A stretch of 48,378 bases of DNA, taken from JAHWJR01 sp035942035. Its GTDB lineage: Bacteria > Actinomycetota > Acidimicrobiia > Acidimicrobiales > CADCSY01. The DNA is taken from contig DASZDK010000051.1 in the NCBI GenBank assembly GCA_035942035.1, forward strand, positions 1-48,378, in the 5' to 3' direction. The notes under the pieces are model-generated. The model had not been told where the DNA came from, made no database searches, and saw only the letters and a list, made by a program, of their open reading frames with translations. Below, piece after piece: positions 1 to 7,644 of this stretch (within the stretch, counting starts at the first letter, position 1; the number at the start of each line of letters is the position of its first letter). The position numbers and the translations under genes were made by a program.

Positions 1-128
1 TCGCCGGCCCCGCGGCGAAGGTCTGGAACCGCGCCCTCGACGGCATCTTGTGGCTGCGCAACGCCGAGCTCCTGCGTCGGCTCAAGAAGCTGGCCGAGCA
101 GCGACAAGCGCAACGAGCGGAGCTATGA
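1..128 (+). CDS. C-terminal end of an unidentified protein (5' truncated)
   Basis: An open frame runs from the window edge to a TGA at 126-128. It encodes about 41 residues that end in a basic, Leu/Arg/Lys/Gln-rich, probably helical tail (LLRRLKKLAEQRQAQRAEL). Composition and phase look coding and there is no internal stop. Too little remains to name a family. It lies 51 nt upstream of the FAD oxidoreductase on the same strand and may belong to the same transcript. The gap (positions 144-170) holds an imperfect inverted repeat, ACCTGTGTCC/GGACAGGT. Confidence 0.5.
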   Translation, partial: AGPAAKVWNRALDGILWLRNAELLRRLKKLAEQRQAQRAEL

Positions 129-179
129 GGGGACGGGCGACGAACCTGTGTCCCCCTGGGCAGGACAGGTCCGGCCACC

Positions 180-1532
180 GTGCCTGACACGCAAGTGGTG
201 GTGGTGGGCGGCGGCCTGGCCGGGTTGAGTTGCGCGTACGAGCTGACCTCCAAGGGCGTGGAAGTGGTGCTGCTCGAGGCCCGGGATGTGGTCGGTGGAC
301 GCACCTCGTCGTGGATGGAGGACGGGATGCCCGTGGAATCGGGCCTCCACCGCTTCCTCGGGTACTTCGGCGCGCTGTCCCGTCTCCTCGACCGAGCGGG
401 CGTCGACGTGAGCGACATCGTGTGCTGGGAGGACGAGATCGAGATCCGGGTGCCCGACGGCGGCCCTCGCGCCGTACTGGGGCTGGCGCCGTTCCGGCGA
501 CCCCTGAAGACGGCGGGCGGCGTCCTCGCCAACAACGACTTCCTCGGGCCCAGGGACAAGCTCTCGTTGGTGCCGTTCCTCCTCGCCGGCGTCCGTGACT
601 ACGCCCGACATCGCCAGCGCCTCGACACCTCCAGCGTGGCCGACTACGCCCGGGCCCACGGCGTCAGCGACCGGGCCCTCGACCGCCTCCTGGTCCCGCT
701 GACCGCCGGACTGTTCTTCCTGCCACCCGAGCGGTTCTCGGCGGCGGTGTTCTTCGGGCTGATGACGCCGGGCCTTCCCCGGATCCACCGCATGCGCCTC
801 GGCGCGTTCATGGGCGGGATGACCGACGTGATGTGCGCGCCCATCGCTCGGGCCATCGAGCGGGGCGGAGGCGAGGTCCGCACCGGCGTCGGCGTCGACC
901 GCCTGGTGATGGAGGGGAGCCGGGTCGCCGGGGTGGTGGCCGGTGGCGAGACCATCGGGGCGCGCCACGTCGTGGTCGCCACCTCGATCAGCCCGGCGCA
1001 GGAGTTGCTGCAACCCCACGTCGGGGACCACCCGTGGTTCACGCCCATGCTGGCCCTGCCGTCGACCCCGTCGGTCACGCTGCAGATGGAGCTCGACGGT
1101 CCCGTCACCGACGTCGATCGGACCACCTTCGGCCCCGGCACGCCGCTGGCATGCTTCGCCGAGCAGTCCCGCACCACGTTCCGCCACGCACCCGGTCGCT
1201 TGTCGGTGATCCTCTCACCGCCGGAGCGGTTCCTCGAGATGGACCCCGCTGACGTGCTGGCGACGGTGTGCGACGAGGGGCGCCGGGTGGGTCTCGACCT
1301 CGAAGGGCACGTGACCGGCTGTCGTCTGGTGCCGTTGCCCCGCGACTTCCACTCGCTCGAGCCCGGTCACCTGTCCTTTCGTCCCGGCCAGGAGACGCCC
1401 GTCCCCGGCCTGGCGCTGGCTGGCGACTACACCCGCCAGCGGTTCGTCGCCACCATGGAGGGAGCGGTCGTCTCCGGACGCAAGGCGGCCGCTGCCGTCC
1501 AGTCGGGTCTGGCTGCCTCCGGAGGTGGGTGA
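180..1532 (+). CDS. FAD-dependent amine oxidase / phytoene desaturase-like oxidoreductase
   Basis: A 450-residue flavoprotein. Seen: an N-terminal Rossmann ADP-binding motif (GGGLAGL, residues 10-16) with the acidic residue E33 ending beta-2, the GGRT motif (39-42) of the amine oxidase/desaturase superfamily, and the C-terminal FAD-contact block LALAGDY...MEGAVVSGRKAA (about 413-438). Known: family members dehydrogenate or isomerise polyenes (phytoene or zeta-carotene desaturases, HpnE-type squalene enzymes) or oxidise amines. The overall pattern favours the plant/cyanobacterial-type desaturase branch, but the substrate cannot be read from sequence. The start is GTG 180; the Rossmann strand follows within five residues, so little N-terminal sequence can be missing. 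The stop overlaps the GTG of the broken sulfotransferase gene (GTGA), which implies translational coupling. No other carotenoid or hopanoid genes are in view, so the pathway is open. Confidence 0.8.
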   Translation: MPDTQVVVVGGGLAGLSCAYELTSKGVEVVLLEARDVVGGRTSSWMEDGMPVESGLHRFLGYFGALSRLLDRAGVDVSDIVCWEDEIEIRVPDGGPRAVLGLAPFRRPLKTAGGVLANNDFLGPRDKLSLVPFLLAGVRDYARHRQRLDTSSVADYARAHGVSDRALDRLLVPLTAGLFFLPPERFSAAVFFGLMTPGLPRIHRMRLGAFMGGMTDVMCAPIARAIERGGGEVRTGVGVDRLVMEGSRVAGVVAGGETIGARHVVVATSISPAQELLQPHVGDHPWFTPMLALPSTPSVTLQMELDGPVTDVDRTTFGPGTPLACFAEQSRTTFRHAPGRLSVILSPPERFLEMDPADVLATVCDEGRRVGLDLEGHVTGCRLVPLPRDFHSLEPGHLSFRPGQETPVPGLALAGDYTRQRFVATMEGAVVSGRKAAAAVQSGLAASGGG

Positions 1533-2886
1533 AGCCCTTCGGCGTGCAGCCGGCGACGCGCCCCGACTCCTGGTCGTCCTACGACGAGGCCGTACCCCAC
1601 ACCACGGGCCTCCCGGGCGCCCGCGCCCGCCTGGCCGAGTTGCGCCGGCGCCGGCCGGGAACCGCTTCCGACCTCGGCCCCGTGCGGGAGGTCGTGGTGG
1701 TGGCGTCGAGCTCCCGCGGCGGCTCGACCCTGGTGGGGGAGCTGTTGCGTCGCTGCCCTGGACTGCTCCACCTCAGGGCCGAAGTCAACCCGCTGTTCGT
1801 CGTGGCCGGACTGGAGGAGGGCGACCGTCGGCAGGTGCTGGGCGACGAGGTGGCGGCCGACGTGGGCCGCCCCGCCGCCGGCCTGGCACCCGAGGAGGTG
1901 GACGGGTTCTCCCTGGCCGTCACCTGGCGCCTCACCGCCCAGTGGCCGCTGGTCGACATCGACGCCGGGGACGTCGACCGGTGGGTGCGGGCGACGCTCG
2001 CTGAGCTGGCCAGCGGCGATCGGGCATGGGCGCCACCCGCCTTCCCGACCCGCAGACGTTCCACCTCCGGCTTCTGCAGCGGGTGCGGGAAGCACATCCG
2101 CAGGTGGATCCCTGGTATTACGACCTGCCCGCAGAGGCCGTGCGTGCCGCCTTTCCCGATGTGCCCCCGGCCGAGGGACCACCAGGCGAGGTGCTGGTGG
2201 AGATGCCGCCGTTCGTGCTCGTCAGTCCGTGGCGGCGTCCCTCGCCGGCCGAGCTGGCAACCCTGCCCCTCGTGCTGGCGACACCGCGCAACTCGTTCCG
2301 CCTGGACTTCCTGCGCTCCTTCTTCCCCGCTGCCCGTCTGCGCGTGGTGCACCTCACCCGCAACCCGGCCGCTTCGATCAACGGCCTGGTCGACGGGTGG
2401 CACCACCGCGGTTTCTTCAACTGCCGGGTCGGGCGCCGCCTGGCCATCCCCGACTACAGCGATCGGTACCCGGAGTGGGGCCGCTCGTGGTGGTGCTACG
2501 ACTTCTGGCCGGGGTGGCACGAGTGGGCCCACGCCCCGCTCACCGACGTGTGCGCGGAGCAATGGCGTGCTCCCCACGAAGCGACGCTCGACTGCCTCGC
2601 CCGGGCCGACGGCGAGGTGCCCTCGTACCGCTTGCGGTGAGAGGACGTCACCGGGGATGACGACGGCCGGGCCCGGGCGTTCGCCGACCTGGCTCGGTGG
2701 CTCGGCCACCCTGAAGGCGTCTCCGAGCTCGGGCGGGTTCGACTGCCTCCGCTGATGGCCACAACCGCGCCCCGCCCCGGCCGATGGGAAGCCCGGGCGG
2801 GCGCGCTCGCCCCGGCGCTGTCCCGGCGCCGGGTCATCGAGATGGCCGAGCACCTCGGGTACCGCGATCCTTCGACGTGGCGCTGA
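1529..2886 (+). pseudogene. Sulfotransferase-family gene broken by a frameshift and an in-frame TGA
   Basis: Reading from GTG 1529 (overlapping the upstream stop; GGAGGTG at 1521-1527 is a possible Shine-Dalgarno), the first segment carries VVVVASSSRGGSTLVGELL with SSSRGGST at residues 60-67, the 5'-phosphosulfate-binding loop of PAPS sulfotransferases. The original frame loses sense near 2010-2045. Good coding continues one frame back (LPDPQTFHLRLLQRV onward), including RVVHLTRNPAASINGLVDGW, which resembles the 3'-phosphate motif. That frame meets TGA at 2638-2640 exactly where the family normally has R-Y-E-D (here RLR-stop-EDVTGDD), then stays open with typical C-terminal sequence (LARWLGHPEG...YRDPSTW) to TGA 2884-2886. 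Two lesions suggest a decayed gene; assembly error is the alternative. No slippery heptamer is present to argue for programmed frameshifting. The acceptor is unknown. Confidence 0.75.
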
Positions 2887-2936
2887 GCTCCATCGCCGTT
2901 GTTCTCTGCGGCGCCTCACCGGGCACAACAGCGGGG

Positions 2937-3410
2937 ATGCCCGAGCTCGACGCCCGAGACGCCCCCGCTGGCGAGGACATGACCGACGACGATCTGCCGT
3001 GCCTTGGCCGGCTGGACGAGCTGGTCCGGCTGGTGCGGGCTCGTCCCGGGCTGTTCGTGCGGTACTCGAAGGGACCCGATGACGACCGCCGACAGAGCAG
3101 CTTCGACTACGAATCCGGCCTGGAGCTGCCCGGGCTGTCGACGAACCCTCTCGACCCGGAGGAGTGGTGGAGCCGGCCCCTCGAGGACTGGCTGAGCCGC
3201 CGGCTGTGCCAGTACGCCCACCTTGCCGACCAGGAGGGGAACGACCGCCAGGCGTGGGTGCTGGAGGGCACGGTCGTGGGCCACGGCCCCGACAACGAGC
3301 CCTTGGTCGAGCTCGAGCGCCCGGTGGCCCTCATCAGCAACGACGTCGTCGCCGAGGCCAAACGGCTCTACCAGGAGCGCTTCGACGTGGGGAACGACTC
3401 CAGCGACTGA
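2937..3410 (+). CDS. DUF6098 family protein
   Basis: A 158-residue soluble protein that I recognise as the actinobacterial DUF6098 type. Its markers are LDELVRLVRARPGLFVRYSKGP, DYESGLELPGLSTNPL, EEWWSRPLEDWLSRRLCQYAHL and GPDNEPLVE, followed by an Ala/Glu-rich helix. No function is established for the family. ATG 2937 is chosen because sequence upstream of it in this frame overlaps the end of the sulfotransferase remnant and has no family character. ATG 2979 (MTDDDLPCLGRL) is an alternative start and would keep all conserved positions. There is no signal peptide or membrane segment. Its 3' end overlaps the convergent alpha/beta hydrolase gene by 43 nt. Confidence 0.75.
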   Translation: MPELDARDAPAGEDMTDDDLPCLGRLDELVRLVRARPGLFVRYSKGPDDDRRQSSFDYESGLELPGLSTNPLDPEEWWSRPLEDWLSRRLCQYAHLADQEGNDRQAWVLEGTVVGHGPDNEPLVELERPVALISNDVVAEAKRLYQERFDVGNDSSD

Positions 3411-4324
3411 GCGGCGGACGACGCTGCCCGGGCGACCGTCTCCACGGCTCGCCGTACGGCCGACCCGAACCGCTCCGGGCGCACCAACGGGGCGTCGTGG
3501 TCGGCGTCGACTGTCACCACCGGTGCGCCCAGCGCCTCGGCCAGGGCCAGTTGCGCCCGGGGCCGAACCAAGCGGTCGCGCTCGGTGACGACCACGCAGC
3601 ACGGCGCGTCGATGGAGCCGACGAACGAGCGGGCGTCGAAGCGGGACAGGTCCCGGCCCGCTTCGGCGATGTCCCGCGGGTAGCCCCGCTTCAACTCGCC
3701 GCTGACCCAGGCCCGCAGGTCGGCGACCTCGGGTGACCGCCCCACCGCGTAGTGGAGGTAGCGCTGCACGAGGCCGTCGCCGGTCCCCAGCTGGAGGGCG
3801 TACTCGAAGACCTCGAGAGAGCGCCACATCAGCCGTTGGCGGGGCGTGGCCCGCCACTCCGACGCCGTGCCGCCCAGGACGGCACCGGCCACCAGCTCCC
3901 GGTGTCGCTGCCAGAGCAAGAGGGCAACGGCCCCTCCCATCGAGTAACCGGCCACGATCACCTGGCGGACGCCGAGCACCTCCAGCAGGGCGGCGGCGTC
4001 GTCGGCGCAGGCCTCGAGGGAGAAGGGCTCCTCGGCCCGGATGCCCCGGCCATGCCCCCGGTGGTCGATGGCGATCACCGGGTGCCTGCCGGCCAGCGCC
4101 CCGTAGACCGAGAACCAGTTGATGTCAGCCGAGACGGTCCACCCGTGGAGGAGCAGCACAGGGAGCGTTCCCCCAGGTCCCTCCTGTTGGCGGACGAACA
4201 TCTCGCCCCTGCCCGGCACCCACCGGACGCGTGCCGGTGGCAGGTCGGGCGGTGGCACCGAGGGCTCGGGCCCGTGAGGGCCGCGCCGCAGCAGGCGCAG
4301 CGCCGATTGCAGTCCCTGCCTCAC
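3368..4324 (-). CDS. Alpha/beta-fold hydrolase
   Basis: A 318-residue alpha/beta hydrolase. Seen: the oxyanion loop LLLHGWTVS (HG at 60-61), IDHRGHGRG, a nucleophile elbow GYSMGG with Ser128, an acid residue in VVTERDRLV (Asp250) and a histidine in DADHD (His276), giving a complete catalytic triad. The N-terminal 30 residues are basic and Pro-rich without a clear signal sequence. Known: this subgroup includes lipases, esterases and haloperoxidase-like hydrolases; the substrate cannot be assigned. The start is GTG 4324. It lies 52 nt downstream of the small membrane-protein gene on the same strand and may be co-transcribed with it. Its 3' end overlaps the DUF6098 gene convergently. Confidence 0.85.
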   Translation of the reverse strand: MRQGLQSALRLLRRGPHGPEPSVPPPDLPPARVRWVPGRGEMFVRQQEGPGGTLPVLLLHGWTVSADINWFSVYGALAGRHPVIAIDHRGHGRGIRAEEPFSLEACADDAAALLEVLGVRQVIVAGYSMGGAVALLLWQRHRELVAGAVLGGTASEWRATPRQRLMWRSLEVFEYALQLGTGDGLVQRYLHYAVGRSPEVADLRAWVSGELKRGYPRDIAEAGRDLSRFDARSFVGSIDAPCCVVVTERDRLVRPRAQLALAEALGAPVVTVDADHDAPLVRPERFGSAVRRAVETVARAASSAAQSLESFPTSKRSW

Positions 4325-4376
4325 CGCCAGCTCTTCCCGGGCGCCCGATCAGCGACGCGCCTGGAAGCCGCGTCGT

Positions 4377-4619
4377 TCATCGACGACGGCGCTGGCCCAG
4401 GGCGAACCACAGCGACGAGGCAAGGAGCCACGAGCCGTTGAGGGCCACGCCCACGCCCCGGCGCCGGAGCGCCCAGCCGGCGATGATGGCCAGGACACCG
4501 GCATGGTGGACCACCAGCCAGCGCCAGCGGCGCTCGCGCACCACGGCGGTGAAGCGGGCGATCACGGCGATCGACGCCGGGTAGCCCAGGCCGAACAGCA
4601 CCGCCGGCAGCACCTTCAC
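4377..4619 (-). CDS. Small membrane protein
   Basis: An 80-residue hydrophobic protein starting at GTG 4619, preceded at good spacing by a strong GGAGGAGG ribosome-binding site and, further upstream, by a -10-like TAGCCT (minus strand, 4650-4655). It has two or three predicted membrane segments (VLPAVLFGLGYPASIAVIA, VVHHAGVLAIIAGWAL, ALNGSWLLASSLWFAL) separated by Arg-rich loops, so positive-inside topology is easy to draw. I recognise no family. It sits just upstream of the alpha/beta hydrolase on the same strand. Confidence 0.6.
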   Translation of the reverse strand: MKVLPAVLFGLGYPASIAVIARFTAVVRERRWRWLVVHHAGVLAIIAGWALRRRGVGVALNGSWLLASSLWFALGQRRRR

Positions 4620-4743
4620 GGGCCCGCCTCCTCCGCCGTCATCGCGGCGAGGCTACCGGGGCGGGGAGAAGGGTCCTGCGCAGCCGGCGCCCCCGTACCG
4701 AATGGAACCGGTCACCTAGCACCGATACGCAAGTGTTACTCCC

Positions 4744-4806
4744 GTGGAACTACCCGCCGACGCCGTCTTCCGGCTGAAGGGCAGCTACCAGGACCCGAGC
4801 GCCTGA
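4744..4806 (+). CDS. Possible 20-codon micro-ORF
   Basis: GTG 4744 to TGA 4804-4806 encodes MELPADAVFRLKGSYQDPSA in the otherwise empty gap 4656-4909. It has no clear Shine-Dalgarno sequence. It is followed 17 nt later by a perfect 10-bp hairpin, so it could be a short independent transcript. Nothing else supports translation and I recognise no family, so it is recorded only as a candidate. Confidence 0.15.
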   Translation: MELPADAVFRLKGSYQDPSA

Positions 4807-4823
4807 TCCCGTAGCACTCCGTT

Positions 4824-4855
4824 CGACGGGCGGTCCGTTGCGGGGCCGCCCGTCG
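4824..4855 (+). terminator. Stem-loop in the gap before the duplicated-domain gene
   Basis: CGACGGGCGG (4824-4833) and CCGCCCGTCG (4846-4855) form a perfect 10-bp stem with a 12-nt loop. There is no U-tract. It could stop transcription coming from 4744-4806 or insulate the promoter at 4910. Confidence 0.4.
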
Positions 4856-4909
4856 TCGCGCGTGACCGCATGACGCCGAACGACCCCTGGACGCCGGCGA
4901 GGTGACGTG

Positions 4910-4915
4910 TAGCGT
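4910..4915 (+). promoter_or_regulatory. -10 hexamer of a probable leaderless promoter
   Basis: TAGCGT lies 5 nt before GTG 4921 and 8 nt before a second in-frame GTG at 4924. The 8-nt distance matches the other leaderless-type starts in this window, so translation may begin at 4924 on an mRNA with no 5' leader. Confidence 0.45.
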
Positions 4916-4920
4916 TCCCC

Positions 4921-6264
4921 GTGGTGTGGCCGAGGGATGGGCTGTCGAGTCACAGCGTTTTCACCGTCGTGGCGCCGGTGAGCGCCGATGCGGTGAGCCG
5001 TCTCCGTGACGTGCTCTCGGACATGGCGACCGACGTTGCCGGGAACCCGCATCTTCCCTTCGGTCAGCTGCCCGCACTCCACTTCGCCAGCCTGGCGCTG
5101 TTCCCGGCGCGGGGGCGGTTCCCCGCGACGCTGGTGTTCGAGAGCAACGTCGACGGCACGATCTCCGACTATCTCGCCGAGGTGGTCGCGGTTGCCGGCA
5201 CCGGCGCCGACGTGATCTGGGGTGGGTGTCCCGGGTACCCGAGCGCCTCCGACAACCCCGGCCGGGCGGAACGGTGGCTCCGGGACCACGTGGTGCTCCC
5301 CGGCGCCTACCACGTGGGGGCCACCGGGCGCAGCCGGGGCCAGATCGCCGCCGAGGCCGGCCTCCGTGAGGTGCTCGAGATCGAGCTCGACGAGCGCCAG
5401 GACGCCGGTCGGCTCCCGGCCGATCCCGTCGCCATCCGCTCCGGCCTGCACGACCGCGTGCGCTACGACCCGGCGCTGGCATGGGCGGTCGATCCCCCGC
5501 CGTCCCCGACCGTGCTCGACCAGCTGCGCCACCTCCGCCACGTCGCCGGCTCGGCCGACACCACCGTGGTCGTGCCCGCCGGCGCGGCGCTGGCCCTCCT
5601 GGCCGCGGTCGCCCGCCGCCGGCCGGCGGTCGCTCTGGGCGTGGTGACCTCCGGCGTTGCCTGGCTGTGGTGGGTGGAGGGTCGGGATCCCCCTGACGAC
5701 CGCACCGTCGATCCCGCTGCCCTCACCGCCATCGAGACGTATGAGGACCGCGTTGGGGCGGTGCAGAACCACCTGGCCAGCCTCACTGACGTCAAGCCCA
5801 GCGCCGGCCGGGTGACGCTGTTGCGAGCCGTTTTGTTCGTCATCAATCTCGCCGCCCGGGTGAAGTACACAAAGGGTGAGCTCGGTGGCATTCCCAGCAT
5901 CCACTTCGCCCACTGGTCGCTGATCGACGGCGGGCGCCGCCTGCTCTTCGTGAGCAACTACGACGGCAGCTGGGAGAGCTACCTCGACGACTTCATCGAG
6001 AAGGCAGCGAGCGGGCTCAGCGCCGTGTGGAGCAATGCCGTCGACTTTCCTGCCTGCCGCTGGCTGGGCCTTCGTTCCGGAGGCGCCCGCCACGGCCTGC
6101 CCTTCAAGCGCATGGCCCGCCGCAGCCAGACGCCGACGACCGTCCACTACAGCGCCTATCCCGGGCAGTCGCTCGCCAATGTCCTGTCCAACAGCGACCT
6201 GCGCCGCGACCTGTTCGCCGACCTCGACGATTACGAGCTCGAGCAGTGGCTCCTGAGGCTGTAG
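4921..6264 (+). CDS. Uncharacterised DyP-associated protein with an internal duplication
   Basis: About 447 residues with no recognised enzyme motif. Two halves carry the same signature. Residues 50-107 read L-P-A-L-H-F-A-S ... LVFESNVDGTISDYLAE ... GADVIWGGCPGYP. Residues 325-378 read PSIHFAHWSL ... LLFVSNYDGSWESYLDD ... GLSAVWSNAVDFP. Both share HFA, a strand ending F(V/E)SN-x-DG, a Y-L acidic helix and a final W-x6-P. Between them (about 214-255) is a hydrophobic hairpin that could cross or dip into the membrane. The repeat may be a ferredoxin-like fold related to DyP halves (inference). It ends 8 nt before the DyP peroxidase gene, so a joint role is likely: partner, substrate loader or regulator of the peroxidase. 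Start GTG 4921, or more likely GTG 4924 given the -10 at 4910. Confidence 0.7.
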   Translation: MVWPRDGLSSHSVFTVVAPVSADAVSRLRDVLSDMATDVAGNPHLPFGQLPALHFASLALFPARGRFPATLVFESNVDGTISDYLAEVVAVAGTGADVIWGGCPGYPSASDNPGRAERWLRDHVVLPGAYHVGATGRSRGQIAAEAGLREVLEIELDERQDAGRLPADPVAIRSGLHDRVRYDPALAWAVDPPPSPTVLDQLRHLRHVAGSADTTVVVPAGAALALLAAVARRRPAVALGVVTSGVAWLWWVEGRDPPDDRTVDPAALTAIETYEDRVGAVQNHLASLTDVKPSAGRVTLLRAVLFVINLAARVKYTKGELGGIPSIHFAHWSLIDGGRRLLFVSNYDGSWESYLDDFIEKAASGLSAVWSNAVDFPACRWLGLRSGGARHGLPFKRMARRSQTPTTVHYSAYPGQSLANVLSNSDLRRDLFADLDDYELEQWLLRL

Positions 6265-6272
6265 GAGGCTCG

Positions 6273-7607
6273 ATGGCCCTCGAGCTCGACGACATCCAGG
6301 GCCTGGTCCTCGGCGCCTATCCGAAGCTGCCGTGGGCTCGGTACCTCGTCCTGCGCATCGACGAGCCTGGCGCCACCCGGGCCTGGCTGGGCAGCTTGGC
6401 CGACGACGTCGCCACCGCCGAGACGTCCCGGCCGCCGAGCGCCCGCAACGTTGCCGTCTCGTTCGCCGGGTTGGCGCGCCTCGGTCTTCCGCCGGACGCC
6501 CTGGGGTCGTTCCCGTGGGCACTGCGCCAGGGGATGGTGACCGAGTACCGCTCCCGCCTCTTGGGTGACCGTGGGGCCAGCGCCCCGCAGCGCTGGTGCT
6601 GGGGCGCTCCGGGAGCGGAGCCCGACGTGCTGCTCGCCTCCTACGCCGCCACCGCCGGCGAGCTCCTCGACGCCTCCGCGCTCGACGGCTGCGGGCTGGC
6701 GGTGACCGCGACCATCGACAGCCTGTTGCTGCCCTACAGCCTCGAGCACTTCGGTTTCACCGACGGCGTGTCGCAGCCGGTGTTGGGAGGCACGCCGCGA
6801 GCGGCTCGCACGGAGGCGCACCGATGGGAGGTGGTAGAGCCGGGGGAGTTCGTGCTCGGGTACCCCGACGAGTCGGGGCTGCGGGCGGAGGGCCCCACGG
6901 TGGGCGCCGACCGTTCGTCCTCGGTCCTGCCTCCGGTGCCGGGGGACGCCCGTCGGCGCGATCTCGGCCGCAACGGGAGCTACCTGGTGGTGCGCCAGCT
7001 GGCCCAGGACGTGGTTGGCTTCCGCCGCTACGTCGAGGACAACCAGAGGCTGTCCGCGGAGATGGTGGGGCGCTGGCCCAACGGGGCGCCTCTCGCCCTG
7101 GCGCCGGACCAGCCTGTCGAGGCCTTCTCCAGCGCCAACGACTTCGGTTACGAGGACGACAAGCACGGCCTGCGCTGCCCGCTGGGGGCCCACATCCGCC
7201 GGGCCAACCCCCGCAACTCGACGTCCAAGGCGGACACCAAGGCAGAGGAGATCAGCCGCCGGTCGGCCAACCGGCACCGCATCCTGCGGCGAGGGCGTCC
7301 CTACGGCTCCACCGACCTCGAGGTGGCCGAGGAGCGAGGGCTGTTCTTCCTGGCCCTCAACGCCGACATCGAGCGGCAGTTCGAGTTCGTGCAGCACACC
7401 TGGTTGAACAACCCCACCTTCGCCGGCCTCTCCGGTGAGGTCGATCCACTGACCGGCGACCAGCCCGACAGCGGCGGCTCCTTCACCGAGCCCGCCCTGC
7501 CGGTGCGGAGACGCCACCGAGGGTTGCCCAGCTTCGTGACCACCCGCGGCGGCGGCTACTTCTTCCTGCCCGGGCTTCGGGCCCTGCGATGGATCGGGTC
7601 CCTGTGA
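6273..7607 (+). CDS. DyP-type haem peroxidase
   Basis: A 444-residue dye-decolourising peroxidase. Seen: the distal GxxDG motif as GFTDGVSQP (161-169, catalytic Asp164), and a proximal-side block RCPLGAHIRRANPR with His307 as probable haem ligand, followed by the usual Arg/Asn residues. Known: DyPs use H2O2 to oxidise dyes, phenols, Mn or protein substrates. There is no signal peptide or Tat RR motif, so it is probably cytosolic or encapsulated; no encapsulin gene is in the window and no clear encapsulin-targeting tail is visible (the end is LPGLRALRWIGSL). ATG 6273 follows TAGGAGG at 6262-6268. It is co-transcribed with the preceding duplicated-domain gene, and its 3' end faces typA. Confidence 0.88.
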   Translation: MALELDDIQGLVLGAYPKLPWARYLVLRIDEPGATRAWLGSLADDVATAETSRPPSARNVAVSFAGLARLGLPPDALGSFPWALRQGMVTEYRSRLLGDRGASAPQRWCWGAPGAEPDVLLASYAATAGELLDASALDGCGLAVTATIDSLLLPYSLEHFGFTDGVSQPVLGGTPRAARTEAHRWEVVEPGEFVLGYPDESGLRAEGPTVGADRSSSVLPPVPGDARRRDLGRNGSYLVVRQLAQDVVGFRRYVEDNQRLSAEMVGRWPNGAPLALAPDQPVEAFSSANDFGYEDDKHGLRCPLGAHIRRANPRNSTSKADTKAEEISRRSANRHRILRRGRPYGSTDLEVAEERGLFFLALNADIERQFEFVQHTWLNNPTFAGLSGEVDPLTGDQPDSGGSFTEPALPVRRRHRGLPSFVTTRGGGYFFLPGLRALRWIGSL

Positions 7608-7644
7608 CTCGGGTGCAGGCTCACCGGAGGGGTTGGAGCGACGG

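Noticed and set aside
2004..2045. Programmed -1 frameshifting in the sulfotransferase-like gene
   Set aside because: No X-XXY-YYZ slippery heptamer or strong downstream pseudoknot was visible, and a second lesion follows.
2638..2640. Selenocysteine recoding of the in-frame TGA
   Set aside because: The position aligns with a Tyr in the family, no SECIS-like element was seen after it, and the same gene also has a frameshift.
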